Source: PVC group bacterium | Lineage (GTDB): Bacteria; Verrucomicrobiota; Kiritimatiellia; SS1-B-03-39; PXDE01 | Reading direction: 5' to 3' | DNA: 32,806 nucleotides | Assembly (NCBI GenBank): GCA_003566475.1 | Contig: PXDE01000528.1 | Location: forward strand, 1-32,806 | Part shown: one piece after another, positions 14,271 through 24,297 of the stretch | Numbering within the stretch: position 1 is the first letter of the stretch | How the letters are laid out: every line of letters begins with the position of its first letter | Program-made: the position numbers and the translations under genes | Notes under the pieces: model-generated | The model's database searches: none | The model's input: the letters and a program-made list of their open reading frames with translations, nothing else | Told to the model about the DNA's origin: nothing

Positions 14271-14744
14271 ATGTCCAGACGCCGCCGCGCCCGCAAACGT
14301 CCCGACTTCCGGGATCCCCGCTACAACAGCCCGCTGGTCTATCGCATGATGGTCAGCGTGATGGAGCGGGGCAAGAAGTCCACCGCCGAGCAGATCGTCT
14401 ACGGCGCCCTGGAGGATCTCCGCGAGAAGTCCCAGAACGGGAACGAGCTGGAGGTGTTCCAGCGCGCCCTCGACAACGTCAAGCCCCGCCTCGAGGTGAA
14501 GTCCCGCCGGGTGGGCGGCGCCACCTACCAGGTGCCCATGGAGGTCTCGTCCGACCGCCAGGTCTCGCTGGCCCTGCGCTGGATCATCCAGTTCGCCCGG
14601 GGCCGCAAGGGCGTGCCCATGCGCCAGGCCCTGGCCGCCGAGATCTTCGACGCCTTTCAGAACCAGGGCAACGCGGTGAAGCGTCGCGACGACACCCACC
14701 GCATGGCCCAGGCCAACCGGGCCTTCGCCCACTACCGCTGGTAG
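14271..14744 (+). CDS. rpsG: 30S ribosomal protein S7
   Basis: S7 nucleates assembly of the 30S head and lies near the E site. The 157 residues have the family start SRRRRARKRPDFRDPRYNS, the segment ALDNVKPRLEVKSRRVGGA that contacts 16S rRNA, and the C-terminal KRRDDTHRMAQANRAFAHYRW. Length is normal. It follows rpsL by 6 bases, with a GGGAGG ribosome site inside the rpsL 3' end, and precedes fusA by 22 bases. Confidence 0.98.
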   Translation: MSRRRRARKRPDFRDPRYNSPLVYRMMVSVMERGKKSTAEQIVYGALEDLREKSQNGNELEVFQRALDNVKPRLEVKSRRVGGATYQVPMEVSSDRQVSLALRWIIQFARGRKGVPMRQALAAEIFDAFQNQGNAVKRRDDTHRMAQANRAFAHYRW

Positions 14745-14766
14745 CGATCCTCCGGACCCCCGACCC

Positions 14767-16890
<2,124 letters not shown>

Positions 16891-16904
16891 CAGGAACACA
16901 CATC

Positions 16905-17213
16905 ATGAGCGAACAACGGATCCGAATCAAACTGCGGGGGTACGACCACCGCGTGCTGGACCAGTCGGCCACGGACATCGTGGAGACGGCCAAGCGGACG
17001 GGGGCCCGGGTGGCGGGTCCCATCCCTCTGCCCACGCAGACCGACAAGATCAGCGTCAACCGGGGACCGCACGGGGACAAGAAGTCCATGGAGCAGTTCG
17101 AGACGCGGACCCACAAGCGGCTGCTGGACATCATTCAACCCACGGGCCGGACGGTGGATGAGCTGAAGAAGCTCAACCTGCCGGCCGGGGTGGACATCAC
17201 CATCAAGATCTGA
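16905..17213 (+). CDS. rpsJ: 30S ribosomal protein S10
   Basis: S10 is a 30S head protein that in other bacteria also acts with NusB in antitermination. The 102 residues show IRIKLRGYDHRVLDQSA, GPIPLPT and the long-loop GPHGDKKSMEQFETRTHKR, all standard. It is the first gene of the S10 segment, directly behind fusA with no separate promoter visible and no S10 leader, so it appears to be read from the rpsL promoter. Confidence 0.98.
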   Translation: MSEQRIRIKLRGYDHRVLDQSATDIVETAKRTGARVAGPIPLPTQTDKISVNRGPHGDKKSMEQFETRTHKRLLDIIQPTGRTVDELKKLNLPAGVDITIKI

Positions 17214-17221
17214 GGACGGCC

Positions 17222-17860
17222 ATGATCGGGTTGATCGGAAGGAAACTGGGCATGACCCGCGTGTTCGACGCGGAGGGGCGGCAGATCCCGGTGACGGTGA
17301 TCGGGGCCGGCCCCTGCACGGTCGTGCAGCGCAAGACGGCGGATCGCGACGGCTACGACGCGGTGCAGCTCGGCTTCGAGGAGCAGAAGGCGTCGCGGGT
17401 GGCCAAGGCCGAGGCCGGCCACAGCCGGAAGGCGGGGGAGAAGGTGTTCAAGGTGCTCCGCGAGTTCCGCCTGGACGAGGGCGAGACCGCCGAGGCCGGG
17501 ACGGAGCTCACGGTGGCCCAGTTCGAGGGGGTCCGCCATCTCGACGTCACCGCGACCTCCAAGGGCCGGGGCTTCCAGGGCGTGATGAAGCGCCACGGCC
17601 ACCGGGGCGGGCCGGCCACCCACGGGTCGGGCTGGCACCGGCGTCCGGGGTCGATCGGCCAGCGCACCTGGCCCTCGCGGGTGTTCAAGGGCATGAAGAT
17701 GCCCGGCCAGCACGGGAACCGGCAGGTGACCACCCAGAACCTGGAGGTGGTGCAGGTGCGGCCCGAGGATTCGGTGATTCTGGTGCGCGGCGCGGTGCCC
17801 GGCCCCACGGGCGGCCTGGTGCTGGTGCGGCGCAGCCTCAAGAAAGGAGCCGTGGCGTGA
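17222..17860 (+). CDS. rplC: 50S ribosomal protein L3
   Basis: L3 is an early-assembling 50S protein with an extension reaching the peptidyl transferase centre. The 212 residues start GLIGRKLGMTRVFDAEGRQ. They contain the extension GHRGGPATHGSGWHRRPGS and the KGMKMPGQHGNRQVTTQN segment, whose Gln is methylated in E. coli. The stop TGA overlaps the rplD GTG start (GTGA). Confidence 0.98.
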   Translation: MIGLIGRKLGMTRVFDAEGRQIPVTVIGAGPCTVVQRKTADRDGYDAVQLGFEEQKASRVAKAEAGHSRKAGEKVFKVLREFRLDEGETAEAGTELTVAQFEGVRHLDVTATSKGRGFQGVMKRHGHRGGPATHGSGWHRRPGSIGQRTWPSRVFKGMKMPGQHGNRQVTTQNLEVVQVRPEDSVILVRGAVPGPTGGLVLVRRSLKKGAVA

Positions 17861-18501
17861 GCACATTGCCGATTCATGACCGGTCCGGGGCCAAGGTCTC
17901 GGAGTACACCCTCGACGAGGCCCTGCTGGCGGACAAGGGCGACCCCCTCGTCCACGCCGAGGTGGTGGCCCACCAGGCCCGGGCGCGGGGCGGCAACGCC
18001 TCGACCAAGACCCGGGGCGAGGTGGCGGGGAGCAACCGCAAGCCCTGGCGGCAGAAGGGGACGGGCCGGGCCCGGTCCGGCGAGCGGACCAGCCCCATCT
18101 GGCGCGGGGGGGGGATCATCTTCGGACCCCGTCCGCGCGACTACGGCTACAAGCTGCCCAAGCAGGCGGCCCGTCTGGCCTTCCGCAAGGCGTTCAGCGA
18201 CCGGGTCCGGGAGGGCGCGGTGCGGGTGGTCGAGAGCCTGGCCCCCGACGAGCCCAGGACCAAGGTGTTCGCGGCGCTGGTGGAGGCGGTGCGTCCCGGC
18301 CCGGGGCCCGTGCTCTGCGTGGTGGCCGCCTTCGACGACGCCCTGAAGCGGGCCTCCCGCAACCTTCCGAAGGTGGCGGTGGTGCCGGCGGCGCAGGTCA
18401 GCACCTTCGATCTCGTGAAGTACCGGAACGTGGTGGTGGCCCAGGACGCCCTGCCCATCCTGGAGACCCGCCTGGGCCGGCGGGGGAGGAGCCCCTCGTG
18501 A
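17857..18501 (+). CDS. rplD: 50S ribosomal protein L4
   Basis: L4 lines the peptide exit tunnel through a long loop. Of 214 residues, the loop region GNASTKTRGEVAGSNRKPWR and QKGTGRARSGERTSPIWRGG is well conserved and includes the area where macrolide-resistance changes arise. The GTG start overlaps the rplC stop and the stop overlaps the rplW GTG, so three genes in a row are coupled. In E. coli L4 represses its own operon through the leader; no such leader is present here. Confidence 0.97.
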   Translation: MSTLPIHDRSGAKVSEYTLDEALLADKGDPLVHAEVVAHQARARGGNASTKTRGEVAGSNRKPWRQKGTGRARSGERTSPIWRGGGIIFGPRPRDYGYKLPKQAARLAFRKAFSDRVREGAVRVVESLAPDEPRTKVFAALVEAVRPGPGPVLCVVAAFDDALKRASRNLPKVAVVPAAQVSTFDLVKYRNVVVAQDALPILETRLGRRGRSPS

Positions 18502-18785
18502 GCAAGCATCCGTCCACCATCGTCCACCGCCTGCTGGTCACCGAGAAGGGAACCCTGCTCAAGGAGCGGGAGAACCAGTTCCTGTTCCAGGTCGACCGGG
18601 GCGCCAACAAGCTCGAGGTGAAGCAGGCCGTCGAGCAGTTGTTCAAGGTGAAGGTCACCGGGGTGAACCTGATGACCCGCAAAGGCAAGAAGAAGCGCGA
18701 GCGGAGTCCGAACTACGGACGGACCTCCGACTGGAAGCGGGCGGTGGTGACGCTGGCCCCGGGCCACACCATCGACCTGACCTGA
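18498..18785 (+). CDS. rplW: 50S ribosomal protein L23
   Basis: L23 sits at the tunnel exit and docks trigger factor, SRP and the translocon. The 95 residues include the family pattern VTEKGTLLKERENQFLFQVD, KLEVKQAVEQLFKVKVTGVN and a basic loop RKGKKKRERSPNYGRTSDW. It starts with GTG in a GTGA overlap with rplD and ends 10 bases before rplB. Confidence 0.96.
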   Translation: MSKHPSTIVHRLLVTEKGTLLKERENQFLFQVDRGANKLEVKQAVEQLFKVKVTGVNLMTRKGKKKRERSPNYGRTSDWKRAVVTLAPGHTIDLT

Positions 18786-18795
18786 GGATCGACCC

Positions 18796-19620
18796 ATGGG
18801 CATTAAGAACTACCGAGCACTGACCCCGAGCCTGCGGACCACCCAGGGTTCGGACTTCGACAGCGTGACCAAGGACCGCCCGGAGCGGAGCCTGATCAAG
18901 CCCCTGAAGTCCAAGGCCGGCCGCAACCATCATGGCCGCATCACCGTCCGGCACCGGGGCGGGGGGCACAAGCGCAAGTACCGGGTGATCGACTTCCGGC
19001 GGGACAAGCACGGGGTGCCGGCCAAGGTGGCGGCGATCGAGTACGACCCGAACCGGTCGGCCCGGATCGCCCTGCTGTTCTACCGGGACGGCGAGAAGCG
19101 CTACATTCTGGCCCCCGACCAGCTCAAGGTGGGGGACCGGGTGGAGTCGGGGCCGGACGCGGAGGCCCGGGTGGGCAACGCCCTGCCTCTGGCGCGGATT
19201 CCGCTGGGCCTGCCCGTGCACAATCTGGAGCTGCAGCCGGGCCGCGGCGGACGCCTGGTCCGGGGCGCGGGCGGCGGGGCCCAGATCATGTCCCGCGAGG
19301 GCGGCTACGCCCAGATCCGCCTGCCATCGGGCGAGATCCGGCTGATCCGCTCCGACTGCTACGCCACGGTGGGCCAGGTCGGCAACTCCGAGCACCAGGC
19401 CCGGAGCCTGGGCAAGGCCGGGCGCAAGCGCTGGCAGGGCATCCGGCCCACCGTGCGGGGCGTGGCCATGAACCCGGTGGACCATCCCATGGGCGGCGGC
19501 GAGGGCCGGGCCTCGGGCGGCCATCCCGAGTCGCCGTGGGGCTGGCAGACCAAGGGCCACCGCACCCGCAGCCGGAAGAACGCATCCAACCGCTTTATCG
19601 TGAAGAGAAGGAGCAAGTAA
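18796..19620 (+). CDS. rplB: 50S ribosomal protein L2
   Basis: L2 is needed for subunit joining and peptidyl transfer. The 274 residues include the start GIKNYRALTPSLR, the central RNA-binding GRNHHGRITVRHRGGGHKR, and the C-terminal VRGVAMNPVDHPMGGGEGR, which contains the conserved histidine close to the catalytic centre. The length is normal and the end (RRSK) is standard. rpsS follows after 3 bases. Confidence 0.98.
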   Translation: MGIKNYRALTPSLRTTQGSDFDSVTKDRPERSLIKPLKSKAGRNHHGRITVRHRGGGHKRKYRVIDFRRDKHGVPAKVAAIEYDPNRSARIALLFYRDGEKRYILAPDQLKVGDRVESGPDAEARVGNALPLARIPLGLPVHNLELQPGRGGRLVRGAGGGAQIMSREGGYAQIRLPSGEIRLIRSDCYATVGQVGNSEHQARSLGKAGRKRWQGIRPTVRGVAMNPVDHPMGGGEGRASGGHPESPWGWQTKGHRTRSRKNASNRFIVKRRSK

Positions 19621-19623
19621 GGC

Positions 19624-19908
19624 ATGGCACGCTCGCTGAAGAAGGGCCCCTTCGTGGACGACAGCCTCTACCGGAAGGTGGAGGCCATGAACGCCTCGGG
19701 ATCGAAGCGCCCGATCAAGACCTGGTCGCGGCGGTCGATGATTCTCCCGGAATTCGTGGGCCACACGTTTTCCGTGCATAACGGCAAGACCTTCGTCTCC
19801 GTGTTCGTGACCGAGAACATGGTGGGGCACCGGCTGGGCGAGTTCGCCCCGACCCGGACCTTCCGCCGTCACGGCGCGACCACGGACCGGACGGTGACGC
19901 TGAAGTAG
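19624..19908 (+). CDS. rpsS: 30S ribosomal protein S19
   Basis: S19 pairs with S13 in the 30S head. The 94 residues are nearly canonical: ARSLKKGPFVDDSLYRKV, then KTWSRRSMILPEFVGHTFSV and ENMVGHRLGEFAPTRTFRRH. In almost all bacteria rplV follows directly; here a gene for an unrelated membrane-anchored protein stands in between, beginning 31 bases after the rpsS stop. Confidence 0.98.
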   Translation: MARSLKKGPFVDDSLYRKVEAMNASGSKRPIKTWSRRSMILPEFVGHTFSVHNGKTFVSVFVTENMVGHRLGEFAPTRTFRRHGATTDRTVTLK

Positions 19909-19939
19909 GGACGGAGGCGGCGGTCGCCGCCAGGAGCGG

Positions 19940-20503
19940 ATGGGCATGGCGTTCTCGCGCGGGCTGGCGGCCGGGACGGCCATCATCGGGCTGCTGGTGG
20001 CGGCGGGCCTGGCCACCCGGTACCTGGAGCCGGGGGAGGGGCGCGGCCCCGCGCCGGCGGCGCGGGACGGGTCGGAGGCCGAGACCATCCGGCGGCTCCG
20101 CCTGGAGCTGGAGGAGGCGCGGCTGGTGGCCCGGACGCTGGCCGAGGAGAATGCGGCCCTGCGAAGGGCGGCGGGGGGCGGACCGGGGCCTGGACCGGGC
20201 TGGGTGCCCACGGTGCCGGCCCGGACGCCGGGGCCGGCCCCGGAGAGGCCGGCGGCGCCGGTCGAGCTGAGCGTGGTGGATGTGAACGAGGACCTCGACA
20301 CCGTGGTCCTGGATGGCGGACAGGACCGGGGGCTGGCCCCCGGGATGGAATTCGATGTGATCCGCGGCGGCCGGGTGGTCGCCCGGGTGAAGGCGGAGGA
20401 AGTCCGCGGCTCCCTGACCGGAGCCCGGATGGTGGTGGAACTCGTGGCCGACGGGTACCCGCAGGTCGGGGACCGGGCGCGGCGGCGGGCCGATAACGAC
20501 TAG
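19940..20503 (+). CDS. Membrane-anchored coiled-coil protein of unknown function, inserted between rpsS and rplV
   Basis: I cannot assign a known function. The 187 residues show a short N-terminus, one helix (about 8-26), a predicted coiled coil (about 45-76, SEAETIRRLRLELEEARLVA onward), a Pro/Gly-rich linker (77-105), and a C-terminal domain of beta-strand character (about 107-182) with the pattern VVDVNEDLDTVVLDGGQDRG, LAPGMEFDVIRGGRVVARVK and a closing GD. The layout of anchor, coil and small barrel recalls MreC and similar envelope proteins, and I recall comparable C-terminal domains in hypothetical PVC proteins, which is weak evidence. AGGAG at 19932-19936 is only 3 bases before this ATG but 9 before the one at 19946, so the true start may be 19946. 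It shares strand and spacing with the ribosomal genes and ends 13 bases before rplV. Confidence 0.85.
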   Translation: MGMAFSRGLAAGTAIIGLLVAAGLATRYLEPGEGRGPAPAARDGSEAETIRRLRLELEEARLVARTLAEENAALRRAAGGGPGPGPGWVPTVPARTPGPAPERPAAPVELSVVDVNEDLDTVVLDGGQDRGLAPGMEFDVIRGGRVVARVKAEEVRGSLTGARMVVELVADGYPQVGDRARRRADND

Positions 20504-20516
20504 ACAGGTGAAGACG

Positions 20517-20852
20517 ATGGATGTGCAGGCAGTGACAAAGTATGTGCGGCTCTCGCCGACCAAGGCCCGCGATCTCGCCCGCGAGATCCAGGGCAAGCCG
20601 GTGTCGGAGGCGCTGCGGATCACCGAGTTCAACAAGCGCAAGGCCGCGGTGCATCTGGGGCAGACCCTGAAGTCCGCCCTCGCCAACGCGGAGAACAACC
20701 TCGACCTCTCGGTGGACGACCTCATCGTGAAGACCGCGGTGGTGGACGCGGGCCCGACCTTCGGACGGTTCTGGGCCCGGTCGAAAGGCATGGCCTCGCC
20801 GATCATCCGGCGGACCAGCCATATCAAGATTGTGTTGACGGACGGGAAATAA
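20517..20852 (+). CDS. rplV: 50S ribosomal protein L22
   Basis: L22 forms part of the exit tunnel wall and spans all 23S domains. The 111 residues include YVRLSPTKARDLAREIQGK, ALANAENNLDLSVDDLIVK and the end SHIKIVLTDGK. The loop FGRFWARSKGMASPIIRRTS, which reaches into the tunnel, differs somewhat from the usual RA.GRA.RI.KR.SH form. I chose the ATG at 20517, which has AGGTGA 5 bases upstream; a GTG at 20508 would add three residues. Confidence 0.95.
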   Translation: MDVQAVTKYVRLSPTKARDLAREIQGKPVSEALRITEFNKRKAAVHLGQTLKSALANAENNLDLSVDDLIVKTAVVDAGPTFGRFWARSKGMASPIIRRTSHIKIVLTDGK

Positions 20853-20895
20853 TCCGGACAATAGCCCGCTTTTCCCCAGCTAAGGAGCAACGGTT

Positions 20896-21561
20896 TTGGG
20901 CCAGAAAGTAAACCCCAACGGATTCCGGGTCGGCGTGAGCAAGCAGTGGCGCAGCCGCTGGTTCGCCGGCCGCGACCAGGAATTCGGCGACATGCTGCAC
21001 GAGGATCTCCGGATCCGGACGATGATCAGGCGGCGCCTCCGGGACGCGGCGGTGCCCGAGATCATCATCGAACGCCATGGCAATCTGGCCAGGGTCACCC
21101 TGTTCACCGCCCGTCCGGGCATCGTCATCGGGCGCAAGGGGGCGGACATCGAACGGCTGCGGGCGGATCTGGGCCAGGCCACCGGGCGCGACATCTACGT
21201 CGAGCTCAAGGAGATCAAGGAGCCGGACACCGACGCCCAGCTCGTGGCCGAGAACGTGGCCATGCAGCTCGAGCGCCGGATCTCGTTCCGCCGGGCCCTC
21301 AAGCGGGCGGTCCAGCTCGCCCTCGACCTCGGGGTGCAGGGCATCCGCATCCAGGTCAGCGGGCGGCTCAACGGGGCCGAGCTCTCGCGCACGGAATGGT
21401 ACAAGGAGGGCAAGGTGCCCCTCCACACCCTGACCGCGCCGGTCCAGTACGGGTTCGCCGAGGCCCGCACCACGGCGGGCCGGATCGGGGTGAAGGTCTG
21501 GATCTGCAAGAAGGAGGGCCAGTCGGCCAGCCGGGAGGTGAACCATGCCACTCATGCCTAA
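20896..21561 (+). CDS. rpsC: 30S ribosomal protein S3
   Basis: S3 forms the mRNA entry site of the 30S subunit. Its 221 residues start GQKVNPNGFRVGVSKQWRSR, have a KH domain with PGIVIGRKGADIERLRADL, and a C-terminal domain with VSGRLNGAELSRTEWYKEGK. It uses a TTG start codon, supported by AAGGAG 8 bases upstream and by the family's usual N-terminus directly after it. The 43-base gap after rplV is one of the longer ones in this segment. Its last 17 bases overlap rplP. Confidence 0.97.
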   Translation: MGQKVNPNGFRVGVSKQWRSRWFAGRDQEFGDMLHEDLRIRTMIRRRLRDAAVPEIIIERHGNLARVTLFTARPGIVIGRKGADIERLRADLGQATGRDIYVELKEIKEPDTDAQLVAENVAMQLERRISFRRALKRAVQLALDLGVQGIRIQVSGRLNGAELSRTEWYKEGKVPLHTLTAPVQYGFAEARTTAGRIGVKVWICKKEGQSASREVNHATHA

Positions 21562-21961
21562 ACGCGTGAAGCACCGGATGGTGCAGCGCGGGAGCCGGGC
21601 CGGCCTCGCCCACACCGGGAACGAGGTCTCCTTCGGAGCCTTCGGCCTGCAGTCGCTGGGCCGGGCCTGGGTGACCAACGTCCAGATCGAGGCCTGCCGG
21701 GTGGCCATCAACCGCCACCTCAAGCGCAAGGGCAAGGTCTGGATCCGGATCTTCCCCGACAAGCCGGTCACCGCCAAGCCCCTGGAGGTCCGCATGGGCA
21801 AGGGGAAGGGCAACATCGAGGACTGGGTGGCCGTGGTCAAGCCCGGGCGCATGCTGTTCGAGGTGGACGGGGTGCCCGAGAGCCTGGCCCGCGAGGCCCT
21901 CCGCCTGGCCGCCACCAAACTCCCCATCCGCACCCGGTTCGTGAGCCGGCAGGCCGCCTGA
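21545..21961 (+). CDS. rplP: 50S ribosomal protein L16
   Basis: L16 helps position tRNA in the A and P sites. The 138 residues include MPKRVKHRMVQRG at the start, NVQIEACRVAINRHLKRKGK, and the conserved glycine-rich RMGKGKGNIEDWVAVVKPGR. The start is inside rpsC, with GGAGGTG 4 bases upstream of the ATG at 21545; an ATG three codons on is an alternative. rpmC follows after 19 bases. Confidence 0.97.
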   Translation: MPLMPKRVKHRMVQRGSRAGLAHTGNEVSFGAFGLQSLGRAWVTNVQIEACRVAINRHLKRKGKVWIRIFPDKPVTAKPLEVRMGKGKGNIEDWVAVVKPGRMLFEVDGVPESLAREALRLAATKLPIRTRFVSRQAA

Positions 21962-21980
21962 GCGCCCCGGAGACCCGCCG

Positions 21981-22190
21981 ATGAAGATCGAAGATGTGAA
22001 GAAACTCAGCGACGAGGAGGTGGCCCAGGCCGTCCTGGACACCCGTCAGGAGCTGTTCAACCTGCGGCTCCAGCAGTCGACCGGCCAGCTCGAGAACCCG
22101 GCCCGGCTGCGGACCCTGCGCCACGACGTGGCCCGCCTGCTGACTGTGCAACATGAACGGGCGACCGCCCAGCCAAGGACTTCGTCATGA
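21981..22190 (+). CDS. rpmC: 50S ribosomal protein L29
   Basis: L29 is a small two-helix protein at the tunnel exit beside L23. The 69 residues show the family pattern LSDEEVAQAVLDTRQELFNL and RLQQSTGQLENPARLRTLRH. Length is typical. Its stop overlaps the rpsQ start as ATGA. Confidence 0.96.
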   Translation: MKIEDVKKLSDEEVAQAVLDTRQELFNLRLQQSTGQLENPARLRTLRHDVARLLTVQHERATAQPRTSS

Positions 22191-22459
22191 CGGAAGCGGC
22201 ACGAGGCATGCGCAAGACCCGGGAAGGCCGGGTGGTGAGCGCGGCCATGGACAAGACCATCGTGGTGGCGGTGGAGCGGAAGGTCCCCCACCCCCTGTAC
22301 GGCAAGCGGGTGGCCCGCCGGACCAAGCTCTACGCCCACGACGAGGACAACACCGCCCGCGTCGGCGACCGGGTGCGGATCGTGGAGTCGCGCCCCCTCA
22401 GCCGCACCAAGCGCTGGCGGCTGGTCGAGGTGATCGAACGCGCCGAGCCCGTCGGCTGA
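22187..22459 (+). CDS. rpsQ: 30S ribosomal protein S17
   Basis: S17 binds 16S rRNA early in 30S assembly through an OB fold. The 90 residues include KTREGRVVSAAMDKTIVVAV, HPLYGKRVARRTKLYAHDED and GDRVRIVESRPLSRTKRWRL, the signature region. The N-terminus is a few residues longer than in E. coli. It is coupled to rpmC by an ATGA overlap. Confidence 0.97.
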   Translation: MTEAARGMRKTREGRVVSAAMDKTIVVAVERKVPHPLYGKRVARRTKLYAHDEDNTARVGDRVRIVESRPLSRTKRWRLVEVIERAEPVG

Positions 22460-22472
22460 GGAGTCCCGAACC

Positions 22473-22838
22473 ATGATCGCAGTGGAAACCAGTCTCAACG
22501 TGGCCGACAACACCGGGGCCCGGCGGGTGCAGTGCATCCGGATCCTCGGCCACCGCCGGCAGTTCGCCCATCTCGGCGACGTGATCCGGGTCACCGTGAA
22601 GGAGGCCCAGCCCAACGGCATGGTCAAGAAGGGCGAGATCCACCGGGCCCTCATCGTGCGCACCCACCATCCGGTGAAGCGTCCGGACGGGTCGGAAATC
22701 CGGTTCGACTCCAACGCGGTGGTCATCATCGACGACCAGGGCAACCCCCGGGGCAGCCGCATCTTCGGACCGGTGGCCCGGGAGCTGCGCGAGCGCAATT
22801 TCATGAAGGTGATCTCCCTGGCCCCGGAGGTGCTGTGA
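22473..22838 (+). CDS. rplN: 50S ribosomal protein L14
   Basis: L14 lies at the subunit interface and is the docking site of silencing factor RsfS. The 121 residues are canonical: MIAVETSLNVADNTGARRVQ, the signature region with GDVIRVTVKEAQPNGMVKKG, and the C-terminal IFGPVARELRERNFMKVISL. The stop TGA shares its A with the ATG of rplX. Confidence 0.98.
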   Translation: MIAVETSLNVADNTGARRVQCIRILGHRRQFAHLGDVIRVTVKEAQPNGMVKKGEIHRALIVRTHHPVKRPDGSEIRFDSNAVVIIDDQGNPRGSRIFGPVARELRERNFMKVISLAPEVL

Positions 22839-23107
22839 TGGCGGCGGCGCGGACCAAGATCCATCTCCGCCGGGGCGACCAGGTGGAGGTCATCCGGGGC
22901 GCCCACCGCGGGGCCTCGGGCAAGGTGCTGCACGTGGACCGGGCGGCCGGACGGGCCACCGTGGAGGGCGTGAACCTCGTCAAGAAGCATATCAAACGGA
23001 ACCAGGACCAGCCCCAGGGCGCCATCGTCGACCGCGAGGCCGGCCTGGCCATCTCCAATCTCCGGGTCAGGGAGCGGGCGGGCGGCCGCCGCAAGGACAA
23101 GTCATGA
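22838..23107 (+). CDS. rplX: 50S ribosomal protein L24
   Basis: L24 initiates 50S assembly and sits near the tunnel exit. The 89 residues contain the KOW motif KIHLRRGDQVEVIRGAHRG followed by VEGVNLVKKHIKRNQDQPQG. It is shorter than the 100-105 residues of many homologues, with an abbreviated C-terminus ending GGRRKDKS. One-base overlap with rplN and ATGA overlap with rplE. Confidence 0.95.
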   Translation: MAAARTKIHLRRGDQVEVIRGAHRGASGKVLHVDRAAGRATVEGVNLVKKHIKRNQDQPQGAIVDREAGLAISNLRVRERAGGRRKDKS

Positions 23108-23649
23108 GCCTCAGGACGACCTATCAGGAAACCATTCTTCCCCAGCTCCGTCAGGAGGGGGCGTACCCCAACGTGATGCAGGTCCCGCGGGTGCTGAAAG
23201 TGGTGGTGAACTCCGGATTCAAGGGCACGGTCGACCACGACACGGTGACCGCCGTGCGCGACGCCCTGGCCCAGATCACGGGGCAGCGGCCGGTAATCAC
23301 CCGGGCCACCAAGAGCATCTCGAACTTCCGGCTCCGCGAGCATATGCCCATCGGGGTGAAGGTGACCCTGCGCGGGGCCCGGATGTACGACTTCCTGGAG
23401 CGGCTGATCCACACCACCCTTCCGCGCATCCGCGACTTCCGGGGCGTGTCCCCGCGCGGGTTCGACGGGCGGGGGAACTACAGCATGGGGCTCCGGGACC
23501 AGACGGTTTTCCCCGAACTCGACCCGGCCCGGCAGAAGACGACGTTCGGAATGGACATTTGCATTGTCACCAGCGCGGGCACCGACGCCGAGGCCCGTAC
23601 GCTGCTGGACAAGCTGGGCATGCCCTTCGCACGCCCGGCGGGAACGTAA
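23104..23649 (+). CDS. rplE: 50S ribosomal protein L5
   Basis: L5 binds 5S rRNA in the central protuberance. The 181 residues include NVMQVPRVLKVVVNSGFKGT, TGQRPVITRATKSISNFRLR, and the RDFRGVSPRGFDGRGNYSMG region near the P-site loop. Family motifs and length match. Its start overlaps the rplX stop. Confidence 0.97.
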   Translation: MSLRTTYQETILPQLRQEGAYPNVMQVPRVLKVVVNSGFKGTVDHDTVTAVRDALAQITGQRPVITRATKSISNFRLREHMPIGVKVTLRGARMYDFLERLIHTTLPRIRDFRGVSPRGFDGRGNYSMGLRDQTVFPELDPARQKTTFGMDICIVTSAGTDAEARTLLDKLGMPFARPAGT

Positions 23650-23662
23650 CAGGAGAGAACAG

Positions 23663-23848
23663 GTGGCCCGTAAGGCATTGGTGCTGAAGGCGCAGAGACG
23701 CCCCAAATTCGCGGTCCGGCAGGTGAACCGCTGCAATCGCTGCGGACGCCCCCGGGCGTTCATCCGCAAGTACCGGCTCTGCCGGATCTGCTTCCGGGAG
23801 CTGGCCTCCGAGGGCCAGATCCCCGGCGTGGTCAAGTCGAGCTGGTGA
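23663..23848 (+). CDS. rpsN: 30S ribosomal protein S14, zinc-binding short form
   Basis: S14 is a 30S head protein. At 61 residues this is the short form with an intact four-cysteine zinc site, CNRCGRPRAFIRKYRLCRIC, as found in Gram-positive and many deep-branching bacteria, not the 100-residue zinc-free form. It starts with GTG (AGGAGAG about 6 bases upstream) directly before ARKALVLKAQRRPKF. The C-terminus IPGVVKSSW is standard. Confidence 0.97.
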   Translation: MARKALVLKAQRRPKFAVRQVNRCNRCGRPRAFIRKYRLCRICFRELASEGQIPGVVKSSW

Positions 23849-23875
23849 CCGGACGGCGAAGGAGATATCGCAGAC

Positions 23876-24274
23876 ATGAGCATGAGTGATCCCATCGCCG
23901 ACATGCTGACCCGGATCCGCAACGCGGCCCGGGCCGGCCTGCCATCGGTCCGCATTCCCCAGTCCCGGCTCAAGGCCGAGATCGCCCGCATCCTCCGGCG
24001 CGAGGGCTACCTCACCGGCATGGAGGTCGAGCCCAACGACGGCAAGCCGATGCTGCGGCTCGACCTCAAGTACGGGCCCGACCGCCAGCCGGTGATCCAG
24101 GGCCTGCGCCGGGTCAGCCGGCCCGGCCTGCGGCAGTACCGGCCCAGCCCCAGCCTTCCCAAGGTCCTCAACGGCCTCGGGGTGGCCATCATCAGCACCT
24201 CCCAGGGGGTGCTCACCGACCGGGAGGCCCGTCACCGCAAGATCGGTGGCGAGGTGCTCTGTCACATCTGGTAA
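23876..24274 (+). CDS. rpsH: 30S ribosomal protein S8
   Basis: S8 binds the central domain of 16S rRNA and in E. coli represses the spc operon. The 132 residues show the start SDPIADMLTRIRNAARAGLP and the C-terminal GLGVAIISTSQGVLTDREAR with the conserved STSxG loop. The end GGEVLCHIW is usual. No spc-type repressor site was identified. Confidence 0.97.
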   Translation: MSMSDPIADMLTRIRNAARAGLPSVRIPQSRLKAEIARILRREGYLTGMEVEPNDGKPMLRLDLKYGPDRQPVIQGLRRVSRPGLRQYRPSPSLPKVLNGLGVAIISTSQGVLTDREARHRKIGGEVLCHIW

Positions 24275-24297
24275 CCGATTTCCGAGGAACGTCCGTC

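Noticed and set aside
20835..20864. An internal promoter before rpsC (TTGACG followed by CAATAG)
   Set aside because: The -35-like box lies inside the rplV coding sequence and the -10 match is poor. The rplV-rpsC gap of 43 bases does not require one.
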